DNA of 64,000 nucleotides, from assembly GCF_000218485.1 (NCBI RefSeq), contig NZ_AFPB01000089.1:62001-126000 (forward strand), written 5' to 3'. This DNA comes from Aquimarina agarivorans (GTDB lineage Bacteria; Bacteroidota; Bacteroidia; Flavobacteriales; Flavobacteriaceae). Made by a program: the position numbers and the translations under genes. Positions 42,457-52,935 of this stretch are shown here, in pieces; position 1 is the stretch's first letter, and each line of letters starts with the position of its first letter. Under the pieces are notes generated by a model that saw only the letters and a program-made list of their open reading frames with translations, was not told the origin of the DNA and made no database searches.

Positions 42457-43725
42457 TTACAATTTTTCTATTCTCTTTATTTCTTTTTGGATTGCTTTGA
42501 TTATGTTTTCAGGTATCTCTAATTCACCAGCAATCTCCATCCACCTGGGAATCAACGCCTGAATACCCCCAATAATCCCTTTAGGATTTTTAATGACAAA
42601 TTCTTCGGCAATTGTTAACAAGTCTTTTAAAATAATCTCAGTACGCTTTCCATTAATAGACAAAGCTCTTGAGGTAGTTTTAAATGTAAATAGAGGATTG
42701 AGTGCATAAGTTAAATCGTATGCTGGTCCTAAATTCCAACTATCTGTTTCTTTGCTGTAAGTAAAACTGTGATTTTTTAAATGGTCATCTACATTTCTGA
42801 AAACAACATTAAAAACCATACGTCTAAAGAGTTGTTGTAAATCTTTATGTGGGACTTCCAATCCCAAGGCTACTTTAAAAACATTTTCATAAGATGAATT
42901 TTCGGGCTGGCTTTTAAAGTCCCAACCTGTTAAACCTGTAACAGTTAGTACATGCTGTTTTTCTCCATATTGTCTATCGAACCTTAATGTTGCAAAATGT
43001 TTGTTTTCAATGAGTTTAGATGGCATCATATCAATACCTGCTTCTTGCGCTATCAAATAATAGGCATATTCTACCTTTTCTTTGTTATAGCCATCGCTAT
43101 CATCAAGGTGTAGCTTTACTAGATAGTGATTGTAATCCTCACTTGTTTCTCTATCTCCAGCTATGATTTTACCAGTTTCTTTATGTTCAGATATTAAGAT
43201 TTTAGGTCTAGCTCCTCCTGCTGAAGTTCCTATTTTGAAAATGTTAAGTAAAGACAATTCATCAAGGGTAGCCCCAGATGTATCTTGTTTTAGTTTCAAT
43301 ACCTTTTCTAAAATGTTAATGATTTCATCGATGTTTATAGATGTGGTATTTGATAGTTCTTTCACAGGTTTGTATTCCAAAGCACCCATACCACGGTCAG
43401 CCACGTAAGCCAACTGTTCCAACGGTGTCACTTTTTGGATGCCTCTTGCTGTTAGCCATTCTTGAAAAATGATATTTCCAAAGGTGTCTGGCAGGGAATC
43501 TGCTATCATTGGTGGCAAACCCTGAAATGTATCCTGTTGGTATTCCGTGAATACCTGCGCTGGTTTGGTACGTTTAAAAATAAACGGAAAGAGCTTTGAG
43601 TACTTGCCAGATTCCAAAAACTCAGGATTATATTGAAAAAAAGATTTACCCTGATCTATATCAAAACCTAATTTGCCAATCTCTTGGCCAAAAGCAATTA
43701 TAGCTAATGTTTTATCTCTAGCCAT
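42457..43725 (-). CDS. hipA: HipA-family serine/threonine kinase toxin
   Basis: A 422-residue single-chain HipA with the N-terminal subdomain (LGFDIDQGKSFFQYNPEFLE) and the kinase core. The key parts are present: GTSAGGARPKI, which holds the autophosphorylated serine loop of HipA, catalytic NVDDHLKNHSF (Asp and Asn ligands) and GPAYDLTYAL in place of DFG. In E. coli HipA phosphorylates glutamyl-tRNA synthetase, stops translation and favours persistence. The HipB-type antitoxin gene is 3 bp upstream, so the pair is a type II toxin-antitoxin module. The target here is unproven. Confidence 0.93.
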   Translation of the reverse strand: MARDKTLAIIAFGQEIGKLGFDIDQGKSFFQYNPEFLESGKYSKLFPFIFKRTKPAQVFTEYQQDTFQGLPPMIADSLPDTFGNIIFQEWLTARGIQKVTPLEQLAYVADRGMGALEYKPVKELSNTTSINIDEIINILEKVLKLKQDTSGATLDELSLLNIFKIGTSAGGARPKILISEHKETGKIIAGDRETSEDYNHYLVKLHLDDSDGYNKEKVEYAYYLIAQEAGIDMMPSKLIENKHFATLRFDRQYGEKQHVLTVTGLTGWDFKSQPENSSYENVFKVALGLEVPHKDLQQLFRRMVFNVVFRNVDDHLKNHSFTYSKETDSWNLGPAYDLTYALNPLFTFKTTSRALSINGKRTEIILKDLLTIAEEFVIKNPKGIIGGIQALIPRWMEIAGELEIPENIIKAIQKEIKRIEKL

Positions 43726-43728
43726 CTA

Positions 43729-43992
43729 TTAATACAATGAAATGTCATTTTGATCAACAATGACCTTATCTATTTGATTGACTATAGATTGTAGTAATCC
43801 AAAATGATTTGCTACTTTTAAAATAGTATCGAGTGTAGCATTTTTACCATTCTCGATGTTTTGAATGGTGGTGCTAGAGACATCAAGCACTTCCGCAAGT
43901 TCATCTCTAGATAGCTCATTTGATTTTCGAAGTGCCTTACACACCGCGCCGATCTTGACTTTTACATCTTTTATTGTAGTAATCTCCAACAT
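43729..43992 (-). CDS. hipB: HipB-like XRE-family antitoxin
   Basis: An 87-residue protein with a single helix-turn-helix: ALRKSNELSRDELAEVLDVS followed by STTIQNIENGKNATLDTILK. It begins the operon and precedes hipA with a 3-bp gap, the usual order for type II modules in which the antitoxin neutralises the toxin and represses the operon. The C-terminus is hydrophobic and acidic, as expected for a short toxin-contacting tail. An inverted repeat lies directly upstream and is a likely operator. Confidence 0.9.
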   Translation of the reverse strand: MLEITTIKDVKVKIGAVCKALRKSNELSRDELAEVLDVSSTTIQNIENGKNATLDTILKVANHFGLLQSIVNQIDKVIVDQNDISLY

Positions 43993-43994
43993 AT

Positions 43995-44052
43995 TATACC
44001 AATATAATGGTTAAATATAGGTATTTAAATTTATATTTACCATTATAATACC
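43995..44052 (-). promoter_or_regulatory. Inverted repeat upstream of hipBA, candidate operator
   Basis: ATAATGGTTAAATATA at 44004-44019 faces TATATTTACCATTAT at 44032-44046. One base is inserted in the first arm. The repeat starts a few bases before the hipB ATG, where HipB-type antitoxins bind to repress their own operon. The spacer up to 44230 shows nothing else. Confidence 0.55.
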
Positions 44053-44230
44053 AAATAAATTATTTATAGAAATACTATTCTGAGCTTTATCGTATGAAAG
44101 TAGAGAGATTTAACTTCAATAAACTTTCAAAGCGATATTATGTAAATTAGGCAAACTATTTAAAAATTTTTCTAAATCCCTACTACCTTGTTGAATTACA
44201 ATAATTTGTAGATGGCTTCGACATAACTAA

Positions 44231-44271
44231 AAAAGAAGAGTTATCATACCGATTATGATAACTCTTCTTTT
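44231..44271 (-). terminator. Strong terminator of the yceI-like gene
   Basis: An 18-bp perfect stem (AAAAGAAGAGTTATCATA and complement) with the 5-nt loop CCGAT. On the minus strand it lies 42 bp after the stop of the YceI-family gene. Confidence 0.85.
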
Positions 44272-44312
44272 AAAATTCAATTTTAATTTTCCCCTTGTAA
44301 ATCAAAAAAAAA

Positions 44313-44888
44313 TTAAAACTTTAAGTCCACTAAAATATCAAATTCATCATAAATTGCCTTGTCTTTTAAACCATCAAAAAAGCTTGCTGATCCGTACTTT
44401 ACATTATACTCAGTGCGATCTATTTTTAAGGAAGCAGTTGCTTTAGTCCCGTAAACTGAAAAATCAAATGTTACGGGTTTCGTTACATCCTTAATGGTCA
44501 AATCGGCGGTAACTGAATATGTATTTTTTCCTTTAGGCGATACTGATTTAAAAGTTAATGTTGAAGTTGAAAATTTTTCTACGCCAAAAAAATCATCTGA
44601 TTTTAAATGCCCCTCTAGCTTTCCTTTGTATTCTCCTTCTAAATCTGTTGATACCAAACTGGTCATATCTATAACGAATGATCCTCCGACCAATTTATCT
44701 CCATTAAATTCTAAAGCTCCAGATTTTATTGCAATAGTTCCTTCATGAAAACCAGTTACTTTATAACCTTTCCACTCTACTTTACTTTCTGAAGTGTTAA
44801 TTTCTTTCTTTTCGCCATCAATTGAAGTAAACGATAATGCAAAAACAGCTACTGCTGCTATTGCCAATTTTTTGATTACATTTTTCAT
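44313..44888 (-). CDS. YceI family periplasmic lipid-binding-type protein
   Basis: A 191-residue protein with signal peptide (IKKLAIAAVAVFALSFTSID). The YceI lipocalin-like barrel follows: SESKVEWKGYKVTGFHEGTI, GGSFVIDMTSLVSTDLEGEY, LEGHLKSDDFFGVEKFSTST and DRTEYNVKYGSASFFDGLKD, all characteristic. The founding structures bind polyisoprenoid lipids; in many bacteria the genes are stress-inducible. It is monocistronic, with a strong terminator downstream. Confidence 0.93.
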   Translation of the reverse strand: MKNVIKKLAIAAVAVFALSFTSIDGEKKEINTSESKVEWKGYKVTGFHEGTIAIKSGALEFNGDKLVGGSFVIDMTSLVSTDLEGEYKGKLEGHLKSDDFFGVEKFSTSTLTFKSVSPKGKNTYSVTADLTIKDVTKPVTFDFSVYGTKATASLKIDRTEYNVKYGSASFFDGLKDKAIYDEFDILVDLKF

Positions 44889-45543
44889 AATTTGTGTAAT
44901 TAATAGTTAATAAAAATATTACTATTCATTAGACTTAAAAAAGTAATATAGTTTACAAAAAAAATGACAATCTAACTTAAAATTTTAGTCTCATTAATTA
45001 TTGCACGATAAAAAACCCTGTATATCAAGGCTTTTTTCCATTTAATAATTAACGCAAAAATCAAATAATCAAGCTGTGAATAAATTATTGTAAATTAAAA
45101 ATTCATAGTTTTAAAAAATTAAAATAATTTTCAACATTATTCAAGTACCCAGTTACCTTTCCTTTAAATTTTGACTCTTTTTTTTTGATAACCAAAATAT
45201 TATCAAACCATTTCATCTATCATTTTATCTTTACCCTAAGCCCATAATTATTAGCCCAAAATTATCGTTCCCAATATTTCATGTTTAACTTGGGAAATGC
45301 TTATTGTTTTGATAACTAAAAATATATTTTGAACCCTTTAAATATGTCTCATTCTTGTTTAAATTTTAGCACAAACGACATACCAATAATTTGTAAAAAA
45401 ATTATAGTCTAATTAACAAAAAAGAGCTCTCTGTAAAGGTGTAATGTTAAGGTTTTACTATTGTTTGCTATTAAACGTATAGTGTTTTACAGAATATTAT
45501 AGTTTAGTTTTTTATAACTAACAACTTCAAAAAAATTAAACTT
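44889..45543. other. 655-bp AT-rich divergent spacer
   Basis: Promoter region of both the yceI-like gene and the secreted beta-helix gene. Long A and T runs are present but I found no open frame, repeat or clear hairpin that deserves a separate call. Confidence 0.4.
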
Positions 45544-48015
45544 ATGATTAAAAAAATTTCTATATTCTGCTTGCTCTTTTTATATGTTATAAGCACTTTA
45601 AATGCTCAAATTGTTACCGAATGTAAAGGTGTAGTTAATCCATCAAACAGATTGTGGCAAGACTACACTCAAAATTTAAATGCCCCTAAAAACTTACCAA
45701 ATCCGATTCCTAAAAATATTAGTTACCCTGGATTAGTTAAAAAAATAATTAATCCCAATTTTGATGAATTAAAAAAAGCCATGGAGGAGCTTGCTGCAGA
45801 TAAAGGTGGCGTAATTTCATTTAAAAACGTTGGCAACAAAAAAAACATCTCGTTCAAAGAAGCTATTGACATTTCAAATGCTCCTTCTAAACCTTGTGTA
45901 AGCATTTTAATTGAAGGGGATAATAAAATTACTTTTGATGGCAACAATACATCAAGCATGTTTGTGATTCGTAAAAGTGTCAAATTCATTGTTCAAAATG
46001 CTACTTTTCAAAATGGTAGACTTAAAAGAGCCATCATTCAAGATCGAAAAAATTTTAGAACTGGCGGAGGTGCTATCGAATCTAATTCAGGCGCTGCTGT
46101 ACGTGTTTACAACTGTAAGTTTTTTAACAATGCTGTAGATGAATGGGACGATACCCCTGGTGGCAGATATGATGGTGTTGGCGAAAATCAAAATGGAGCC
46201 GCTATACGATTGAACTTTCATTCAACGGGGGAAGTCTATAAATGTACTTTTAGAGGGAACCAAGCTGTTACAGGAGGAGCTATTGGAGCAACATCCATCA
46301 ATAAATTAACTATTATGGACAGTAGTTTCGAAAAGAATATTTCTACCGCTTACAATACCAAAAGCTCTACAAGACGAAGAATTGCCGAAGGTGCTGGGGC
46401 ATTACGCGTGGACAGAACCGCAAAACCACTTGAAATTTACCGAACTAACTTTGAGGAAAATGCAGCTAACATTAAAGCATCTGTAATGGAGGTGTTTATA
46501 CGTCCACTAAGAGCAAGAGGTGGTAGCGAAACTGGTCCTTTTCCTGGAGGTTCACAATATTCTTTAATCATTGACGGGTGTATTTTTAAAAACAACAAAT
46601 ATTACAATTTCAAAAATGCTAGAGATCCTGAAAGAGGGGATTTTTTCTCTGGATGCATTCTTTTTCACTCCGGTAATTTTAAAGGCCCGAAGATGAAAAT
46701 TATCAATTCTCAATTTGTTGGAAATGAAGTAGCCGAATCAACTATTAGAACATTTTTAGAGTTTGAATTATCAAATAGCATATTTGCTAATACAAATTTT
46801 ATTCGTTTAAAAGATAAAAACGGAAAATTTAGAACCACAGGGAAAGGCGCACTTATGCTTAGAGGTGAACCTAGAAAAGGTTTAATACAAAACTGTACCT
46901 TTTATAGTAATGAACCTAATCCTAATGATCCTACCAGATCTATTGCCAGTGACATCTTCTTTTTTAAAGGTACTGAGGATAAATACACCTTAAACAACAG
47001 CATTTTTTATCGAAAAAATAAACAAAATGCCATTCAGCAAGTAAGCCGTCCAATAAAAGGTAGAAATAACGTACAGTTTATTCCAGGGGCTAACATGTCT
47101 TCCTTTGGCAGCGTTTCAAAATCTAGAGTAAATACTAATAACCCGAATATTATACCAAACTCGATAATAGATATGTGTTTAGGCACAAATTCATTACCTG
47201 CAAATAGTGGCGGTTTGAAAGATTGTGGAAGTGAAACTACAACTCCGCCAGTTCCAACCGTTCCTGTTGTTATCACCCCTGTTGAAACTCCTACACCCAC
47301 TGTTCCTACTACTCCTACCCCTGCAAACCCTATAAACAATTCCAATGCTCCAATAGGAAAAACAATTTGGTTAAAAGCTAATAATGGAAGTGCTGGATAT
47401 GTAACTGCTGATTTGTCAGCTGCAAGAACTCCTTTAAGAGCTAACAGAAATCGAGTTGCCAGATGGGAACAATTCCGAGTTGAAGATGCTGGAAACGGCA
47501 AAGTACATTTGAGGGCATTAGCCAATAATAAATACGTACAAGCTCGAATAAATGAAGAAGGACAACTTATTACTAATTCCAATAACAAATTGGGTTGGGA
47601 AACATTTACCTGGGAAAACAGAGGAAATGGCAAAGTAGCCTTCAAAGCATTTAACAACAAATACGTACGAGCTCGATTGGCTATTGATACTAAAGAATTG
47701 GGAGCTGTTGCTAACGATGTTAAAGGATGGGAAACTTTTAGCTGGGCTGTAGTTGGCGGAGCAAAAAGCTCGGATATAACGACAATTAATTCAAAAGTTT
47801 TTGCCACTCCAAATCCAACTTATACCGCAAACAAAGTAATTTTAAACGGAGTTAAACAAACTGATACTGTTTCAATTTACAGTATAAATGGTCAACAATT
47901 TACCAACCTTAATCAACTGCAAGGCACAACTAATGAAGTTGATATTAGTAAATTACCTAATGGAATTTATTTTATAAAAGTTGGCGAAAAAACAATTAAA
48001 TTGATAGTTAACTAA
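45544..48015 (+). CDS. Type IX-secreted right-handed beta-helix protein with fascin-like module
   Basis: An 823-residue protein. After the signal peptide (ending STLNAQ) comes a region of about 500 residues with the periodic pattern of a parallel beta-helix (AAVRVYNCKFFNNAVDEW, GAIGATSINKLTIMDSSFEK). A Pro/Thr/Val linker follows (about 565-595). A beta-trefoil, fascin-like module of repeated WxxFxxE/WxTFxWE units spans about 600-745 (TIWLKANNGSAGYVTADLSA, NNKYVQARINEEGQL, NNKYVRARLA). A type A C-terminal sorting domain ends it (ATPNPTYTANKVIL ... LPNGIYFIKVGEKTIKLIVN). The architecture suggests a surface polysaccharide-binding or cleaving protein; no lyase active site was identified. Confidence 0.88.
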   Translation: MIKKISIFCLLFLYVISTLNAQIVTECKGVVNPSNRLWQDYTQNLNAPKNLPNPIPKNISYPGLVKKIINPNFDELKKAMEELAADKGGVISFKNVGNKKNISFKEAIDISNAPSKPCVSILIEGDNKITFDGNNTSSMFVIRKSVKFIVQNATFQNGRLKRAIIQDRKNFRTGGGAIESNSGAAVRVYNCKFFNNAVDEWDDTPGGRYDGVGENQNGAAIRLNFHSTGEVYKCTFRGNQAVTGGAIGATSINKLTIMDSSFEKNISTAYNTKSSTRRRIAEGAGALRVDRTAKPLEIYRTNFEENAANIKASVMEVFIRPLRARGGSETGPFPGGSQYSLIIDGCIFKNNKYYNFKNARDPERGDFFSGCILFHSGNFKGPKMKIINSQFVGNEVAESTIRTFLEFELSNSIFANTNFIRLKDKNGKFRTTGKGALMLRGEPRKGLIQNCTFYSNEPNPNDPTRSIASDIFFFKGTEDKYTLNNSIFYRKNKQNAIQQVSRPIKGRNNVQFIPGANMSSFGSVSKSRVNTNNPNIIPNSIIDMCLGTNSLPANSGGLKDCGSETTTPPVPTVPVVITPVETPTPTVPTTPTPANPINNSNAPIGKTIWLKANNGSAGYVTADLSAARTPLRANRNRVARWEQFRVEDAGNGKVHLRALANNKYVQARINEEGQLITNSNNKLGWETFTWENRGNGKVAFKAFNNKYVRARLAIDTKELGAVANDVKGWETFSWAVVGGAKSSDITTINSKVFATPNPTYTANKVILNGVKQTDTVSIYSINGQQFTNLNQLQGTTNEVDISKLPNGIYFIKVGEKTIKLIVN

Positions 48016-48128
48016 AGCTATTGCTGTATTTGAATTATTTAATTATGATTTTTAAAAAATTAAACAAAAAAGAACCGCTTTAAACGTATAATTCAAAAAA
48101 TGTTAATTGTACAAACTTACTAGTTCTG

Positions 48129-48163
48129 CAAAAAAAGACTATCATAATTGATAGCTTTTTTTA
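48129..48163. terminator. Bidirectional terminator between the beta-helix gene and dnaK
   Basis: AAAAAAG-a-CTATCA and TGATAGCTTTTTT pair with one bulged A around a short loop and give T tracts both ways between convergent genes. Confidence 0.75.
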
Positions 48164-48182
48164 TAAATTTTATGAATAAGAA

Positions 48183-50099
48183 TTACTTCACCTCTTCAAA
48201 ATCTACATCTTCTACATCATTTGATGACCCATCTGCAGCTCCTGACGCATCAGCTTGAGGCTCTCCTGTTGGTGCGCCTTGTGCCCCACCTGCTTCAGCT
48301 TGAGCTTTATACATTTCTTCGCTAGCTGCTTTCCATGCCTCATTTATTTTATCTAAAGCTGGTGAAATTACTGCTAAATCTTTAGATTCATAAGCTTTTT
48401 TCAACTCTTCCAAAGCTGCTTCAATTGGTGCTTTTTTATCATCAGATAATTTTTCACCAAACTCTTTCAATTGCTTTTCTGTTTGGAAAATCATTCCATC
48501 AGCTTCATTCAATTTATCCGCAGTTTCTTTAGCTTGCTTGTCCGCTTCGGCATTTGCTTCAGCTTCTTGCTTCATTTTAGCAATTTCCTCTTCGGTTAAA
48601 CCAGAAGATGCTTCAATTCGTATATCCTGAGATTTACCCGTAGCTTTATCTGTTGCAGAAACTTTAATAATACCATTCGCATCAATATCAAAAGTTACTT
48701 CAATTTGTGGAGTTCCTCTTTGTGCTGGTGGAATACCATCTAAATGGAAACGACCAATTGTTTTGTTATCCTGAGCCATTGGACGCTCTCCTTGCAGTAC
48801 ATGAATTTCAACACTTGGTTGATTATCTGCTGCTGTAGAGAATACCTGAGACTTTTTAGTAGGAATCGTAGTATTTGCTTCAATAAGCTTAGTCATTACA
48901 TTACCCATAGTTTCAATTCCTAACGAAAGTGGGGTAACGTCTAATAATAATACATCCTTAACATCACCAGTTAAAACACCACCTTGGATTGCTGCTCCAA
49001 TAGCCACAACCTCGTCTGGATTTACTCCTTTACTTGGTGCTTTTCCAAAGAATTTTTCAACAGCTTCTTGTACTGCTGGTATACGTGTTGATCCTCCTAC
49101 TAATATAATTTCATCAATATCGCTTGTTGATAATCCTGCTGACTTTAAAGCAGACTGACAAGGCTCAATAGTGCGTTTTACTAAATCGTCAATTAACTGA
49201 TCAAACTTAGCTTTTGTTAAACTACGTACTAAGTGTTTTGGTCCAGCAGCTGTTGCCGTAATGTAAGGCAAATTTATTTCAGTTGAAGCTGAAGATGATA
49301 ATTCAATTTTAGCTTTTTCAGCCGCTTCTTTTAAACGTTGTAACGCCATTGGATCCTGACGTAAGTCCATATTTTCTTCGGACTTAAATTCATCAGCCAA
49401 CCAGTCAATAATTTTTTGATCAACATCATCACCTCCTAAATGCGTGTCACCATCAGTAGCTAATACTTCAAATACACCGTCACCTAATTCCAAAATAGAC
49501 ACATCATGCGTTCCACCTCCAAAATCAAAAACAACTATTTTTTGATCTGTATCTTTTTTATCCAATCCGTAAGCTAAAGCTGCTGCTGTAGGTTCGTTAA
49601 TAATACGCTCTACAGTTAAGCCTGCAATTTCACCTGCTTCCTTAGTAGCTTGACGCTGGGCATCATTAAAGTATGCAGGAACCGTAATTACCGCTCTGGA
49701 TACATCTTGTCCTAAATAATCTTCAGCAGTCTTTTTCATTTTCTGAAGTGTCATTGCTGAAAGCTCTTGTGGCGAGTATAAACGACCATCAATATCCACA
49801 CGTGGTGTGTCATTATCTCCTTTTACTACTTTATATGCTGAACGTTCTGCCTCTTTACTAGATTCAGAGTATTTATTACCCATAAATCTTTTGATTGATG
49901 AAATAGTTTTGGTAGGATTAGTTACCGCCTGACGCTTTGCAGGGTCACCCACCTTAATCTCTCCTCCTTCAACAAAAGCAATCACCGATGGCGTTGTTCT
50001 TTTTCCTTCTGCATTAGGAATTACCACTGGCTCGTTTCCTTCCATTACAGATACACAAGAGTTTGTAGTTCCTAAATCAATTCCAATAATTTTAGACAT
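48183..50099 (-). CDS. dnaK: Chaperone protein DnaK (Hsp70)
   Basis: A complete 638-residue Hsp70. It has [18 protein letters not shown], the ATPase motifs [18 protein letters not shown] and [16 protein letters not shown], the linker [18 protein letters not shown], the substrate-binding domain and a lid ending in the conserved acidic [17 protein letters not shown] has His where most DnaKs have Phe, a change also seen in other Bacteroidota. It refolds proteins with DnaJ and GrpE; neither gene is adjacent. It is monocistronic. Confidence 0.98.
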   Translation of the reverse strand: MSKIIGIDLGTTNSCVSVMEGNEPVVIPNAEGKRTTPSVIAFVEGGEIKVGDPAKRQAVTNPTKTISSIKRFMGNKYSESSKEAERSAYKVVKGDNDTPRVDIDGRLYSPQELSAMTLQKMKKTAEDYLGQDVSRAVITVPAYFNDAQRQATKEAGEIAGLTVERIINEPTAAALAYGLDKKDTDQKIVVFDFGGGTHDVSILELGDGVFEVLATDGDTHLGGDDVDQKIIDWLADEFKSEENMDLRQDPMALQRLKEAAEKAKIELSSSASTEINLPYITATAAGPKHLVRSLTKAKFDQLIDDLVKRTIEPCQSALKSAGLSTSDIDEIILVGGSTRIPAVQEAVEKFFGKAPSKGVNPDEVVAIGAAIQGGVLTGDVKDVLLLDVTPLSLGIETMGNVMTKLIEANTTIPTKKSQVFSTAADNQPSVEIHVLQGERPMAQDNKTIGRFHLDGIPPAQRGTPQIEVTFDIDANGIIKVSATDKATGKSQDIRIEASSGLTEEEIAKMKQEAEANAEADKQAKETADKLNEADGMIFQTEKQLKEFGEKLSDDKKAPIEAALEELKKAYESKDLAVISPALDKINEAWKAASEEMYKAQAEAGGAQGAPTGEPQADASGAADGSSNDVEDVDFEEVK

Positions 50100-50490
50100 A
50101 AACTTGTATTTTATTATTTACTTATTTGTTTCAAATTTTATATTTTACCATAAGTCAATCATTATGCCACGTAAAATTTACTGACATGATGTCATAAAAA
50201 CACTCACAAACTAAACTTGTAAACATATTCGAAACACAATGAGGTCTTATAATTTTTCTGAAGATAAATTACTGTTTTGGAATAATTCTCTTTCACTAGT
50301 TACTTTTAGTGCCGTTCCAATAGTATACTAGGTATAAATAGATTCAATCAAATGTGTTTTTTCAAATATTCAAATAACACTTCTTTGTTTGTTGTTAATT
50401 GTTAGTTTTAGATTGGGTTTTAACAAAAAAATTGGTTTAGGTAGTAGGGTATTTTGTCCCTAATGCGTTTTATACCTAAACACATTTGTA
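50100..50490. other. Divergent spacer between dnaK and the broken protease gene
   Basis: AT-rich region holding the promoters of dnaK and the metalloprotease gene. No CIRCE-type inverted repeat was seen upstream of dnaK, and no open frame is called. Confidence 0.4.
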
Positions 50491-52798
50491 ATGAAAAAAC
50501 TTCTTAATGCTACTACTCTAGTAGCCATGCTTTTTTGCAACTTCATTTTTGCCCAAAAAAAACAACTTAAAAAAACAACAAAATCATAAAAATTGTTTGT
50601 TAAGTCATCATCTAAACAATACTAATCAACTGTTAGCTAAAACAGCTAACGAACAACGCATATATTTTGAATCAAATGATAACTTAAATACTTCTATTGA
50701 AACTCCTGAATTAATTTCTAACTTTAGATCTAAACCCTCTTTAATAAATTCGGTAATTATTAACGGTCAATTAAAAGGACTTGATGACGTATCGGTTACT
50801 GAAATATTATTTGAGGAAGATTCAATTGAAGGGAATGATACTTTTGATACAGCACAAGTACTTTCCTTTAAAGAAAATTCGAATTTAATTCAATCGACTA
50901 ATGATGGAATTATTGGTGATGGTCCCACTTTTCTTGGTTTTGAAGATGGACATTCTGATTTTGATTTTTACGAAATTACTTTAGAAGAAGATGCATCTAT
51001 TGAGATTTCATTAGAAAGTACAGCTATAATCCCTGATGAAGCATTGGAAGGGTTTCCTGTTTTTTTTATAGTTTCCTTGGAAAACGAAGAAATTTTATTT
51101 GAATCGCCTTTAATAGATTCCGAATTTAGTTACATATTTACTCCTGAGGAAGCAGGTACATTTTACATTGTTGTAAGTGACGAAGGTGCACTGCCTGAAT
51201 TTGAAGATTTAATTTCTCCTCCTGACGAAAGACTACTTCTTGAAGGTTACTCAACATATAAATTACAAATTTAAAAAAAGTTTTTTGATGTTGATCACTT
51301 TTCAATGAATTTTAATAAAGGTGACGTAATTTCATTAAGTTCCGATACCAGTAGTATAGAATCATTGTCATTATTTTTACCTAACGGAGATAAAGCTATT
51401 GAAACTAACAATTTAATGCGTTTTTCACCTGATAATGTAATTACAAATTCGCCAGTTACTTTTCCTACTAATAACTTTTTAACTTACAATATTCCTGAAA
51501 ACGGAGAGTATATTATTCAAATTAATTTAGAAAATCAATCTACTGATACTAATGGCAACTATGATTTGAATGTAGTAGCTTCCAGACCTGGTTACGAAAT
51601 TAAACCTGGCACAAAAAGTATTATTTATCTTGATTTTAGTGGTGAAAAAATAGATACTGAAATTTTTAAAATGTTGAGTCCTTCTGCTAGAGAATTATTT
51701 GACATTCCTACAGATACTTCATTTGAGTTTAAAGGATTGGAACATTTTTTACAAGAGTTTGAAATAGAAAATTCAAAAAATAATCTAACAAAATTAGCGT
51801 ACAAAATTACAAATCAAGTAAAAAAGCAGTTCAATAATGCCAATTTAGCTGTACCTAATCCCGACTTTAATGTTACTTTCATTTCTGATTTTGGAAATCC
51901 TTTTTTAGGGAAATATATTCCAAAACTACTTGATAAATTTAATATTGACTACAATACTGTTTTTATCGGTGGAGTAGACAATGATATTCAGGTTAACGAT
52001 GTGAGCCGCTTATTTAATTTTGCTCTGGGATTTACATTTGACTACGACCCAGGTAATTTTAGCAATACGGACACCGCATTTATTTCAATAAATGCATTGT
52101 TAAATAGAGATAGTATAGGAAATACTATCCAAGAAGTTGAATTGGCTGAAAATGCTATTTTTGAAGATTTTTTAGCATTAAATTTTGCTACCACAATATC
52201 TCATGAAATAGGACATTTCCTAGGGCTACTCCATACCCGACCTAACTCATCTACATTTAGTATCATGGATGTTTCCGCTAGTTTTAAAAGATCAGCTGGC
52301 GTAATTAACGAGCAACAATTTGGTGATCCAGCCAATGTTTTCCCAAGTTTCGAACCAGGAATTTTTGTTGCAAATGAAAGTACTCAAGGCACTAATTTGG
52401 TAGACTTCAACTTAACTTCGGTACTAGGTTTCAAAAAACCTAATACAGGCGCTAAATTGGTGCTGGATGAACAAGGCAATGCCATTCAAGAAATTGAACA
52501 AATGGAGCAAAAATTAGTAACTTCCCTTGATAACAGTTCACTTTCAAGCGATTTTACAATTTATACGGACATAAGAGCTTTAAATAAAACAATTAATATT
52601 AGTTTTAATCAAAATATTGAAGGTGATATTAATGTGGCATTTTATGATATGAAAGGTTCCAGAGTATTTCAAAAGGCCTACACTAACAGAAATACTATTT
52701 CAATAATTCCTTCTTCCTTTGGAATTATTGGAGGAGCTTATGTGTGTAGGGTAATTTCAGAAAATAAAATACGTACTGAAAAATTAATTATTGAATAG
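50491..52798 (+). pseudogene. Type IX-secreted zinc metalloprotease gene, disrupted by a frameshift and a stop codon
   Basis: Three pieces of one gene are visible. A signal peptide starts at the ATG at 50491 (MKKLLNATTLVAMLFCNFIF, then AQKK) and stops after 32 codons. The next frame (to 51274) encodes a pre-peptidase-type beta domain (DSIEGNDTFDTAQVLSFKEN, DFDFYEITLEEDASIEISLE). An in-frame TAA at 51272-51274 is followed in the same frame by KKFFDVDHFSMNFNKGDVIS and continues to 52798. That part holds a zinc site, HEIGHFLGLLH at 52202-52234, a Met-turn SIMDVS and a type A sorting domain. Removing one A from the run after 50553 would fix the first break; the second is a true nonsense codon. 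The protease is probably inactive in this genome. Confidence 0.78.
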
Positions 52799-52828
52799 CT
52801 AATTTTATTTTAATAGTTATATAGCTGC

Positions 52829-52869
52829 ACCCGTATTTTGCCAATTAATTTTAGCAAATACGGGTTTTT
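52829..52869 (+). terminator. Intrinsic terminator after the broken protease gene
   Basis: ACCCGTATTT and AAATACGGGT form a 10-bp stem, extended by GC/GC pairing, followed by a T run. Confidence 0.85.
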
Positions 52870-52935
52870 AATTATTAAATATAAAATTTAATATCTAAAA
52901 ATAAAAAATTAAATTAGCCCTATAACTCAATATGA

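Noticed and set aside
47034-47807. 257-codon frame on the minus strand inside the beta-helix gene
   Set aside because: Antisense of a region with a clear signal peptide, domain order and sorting tag on the plus strand.
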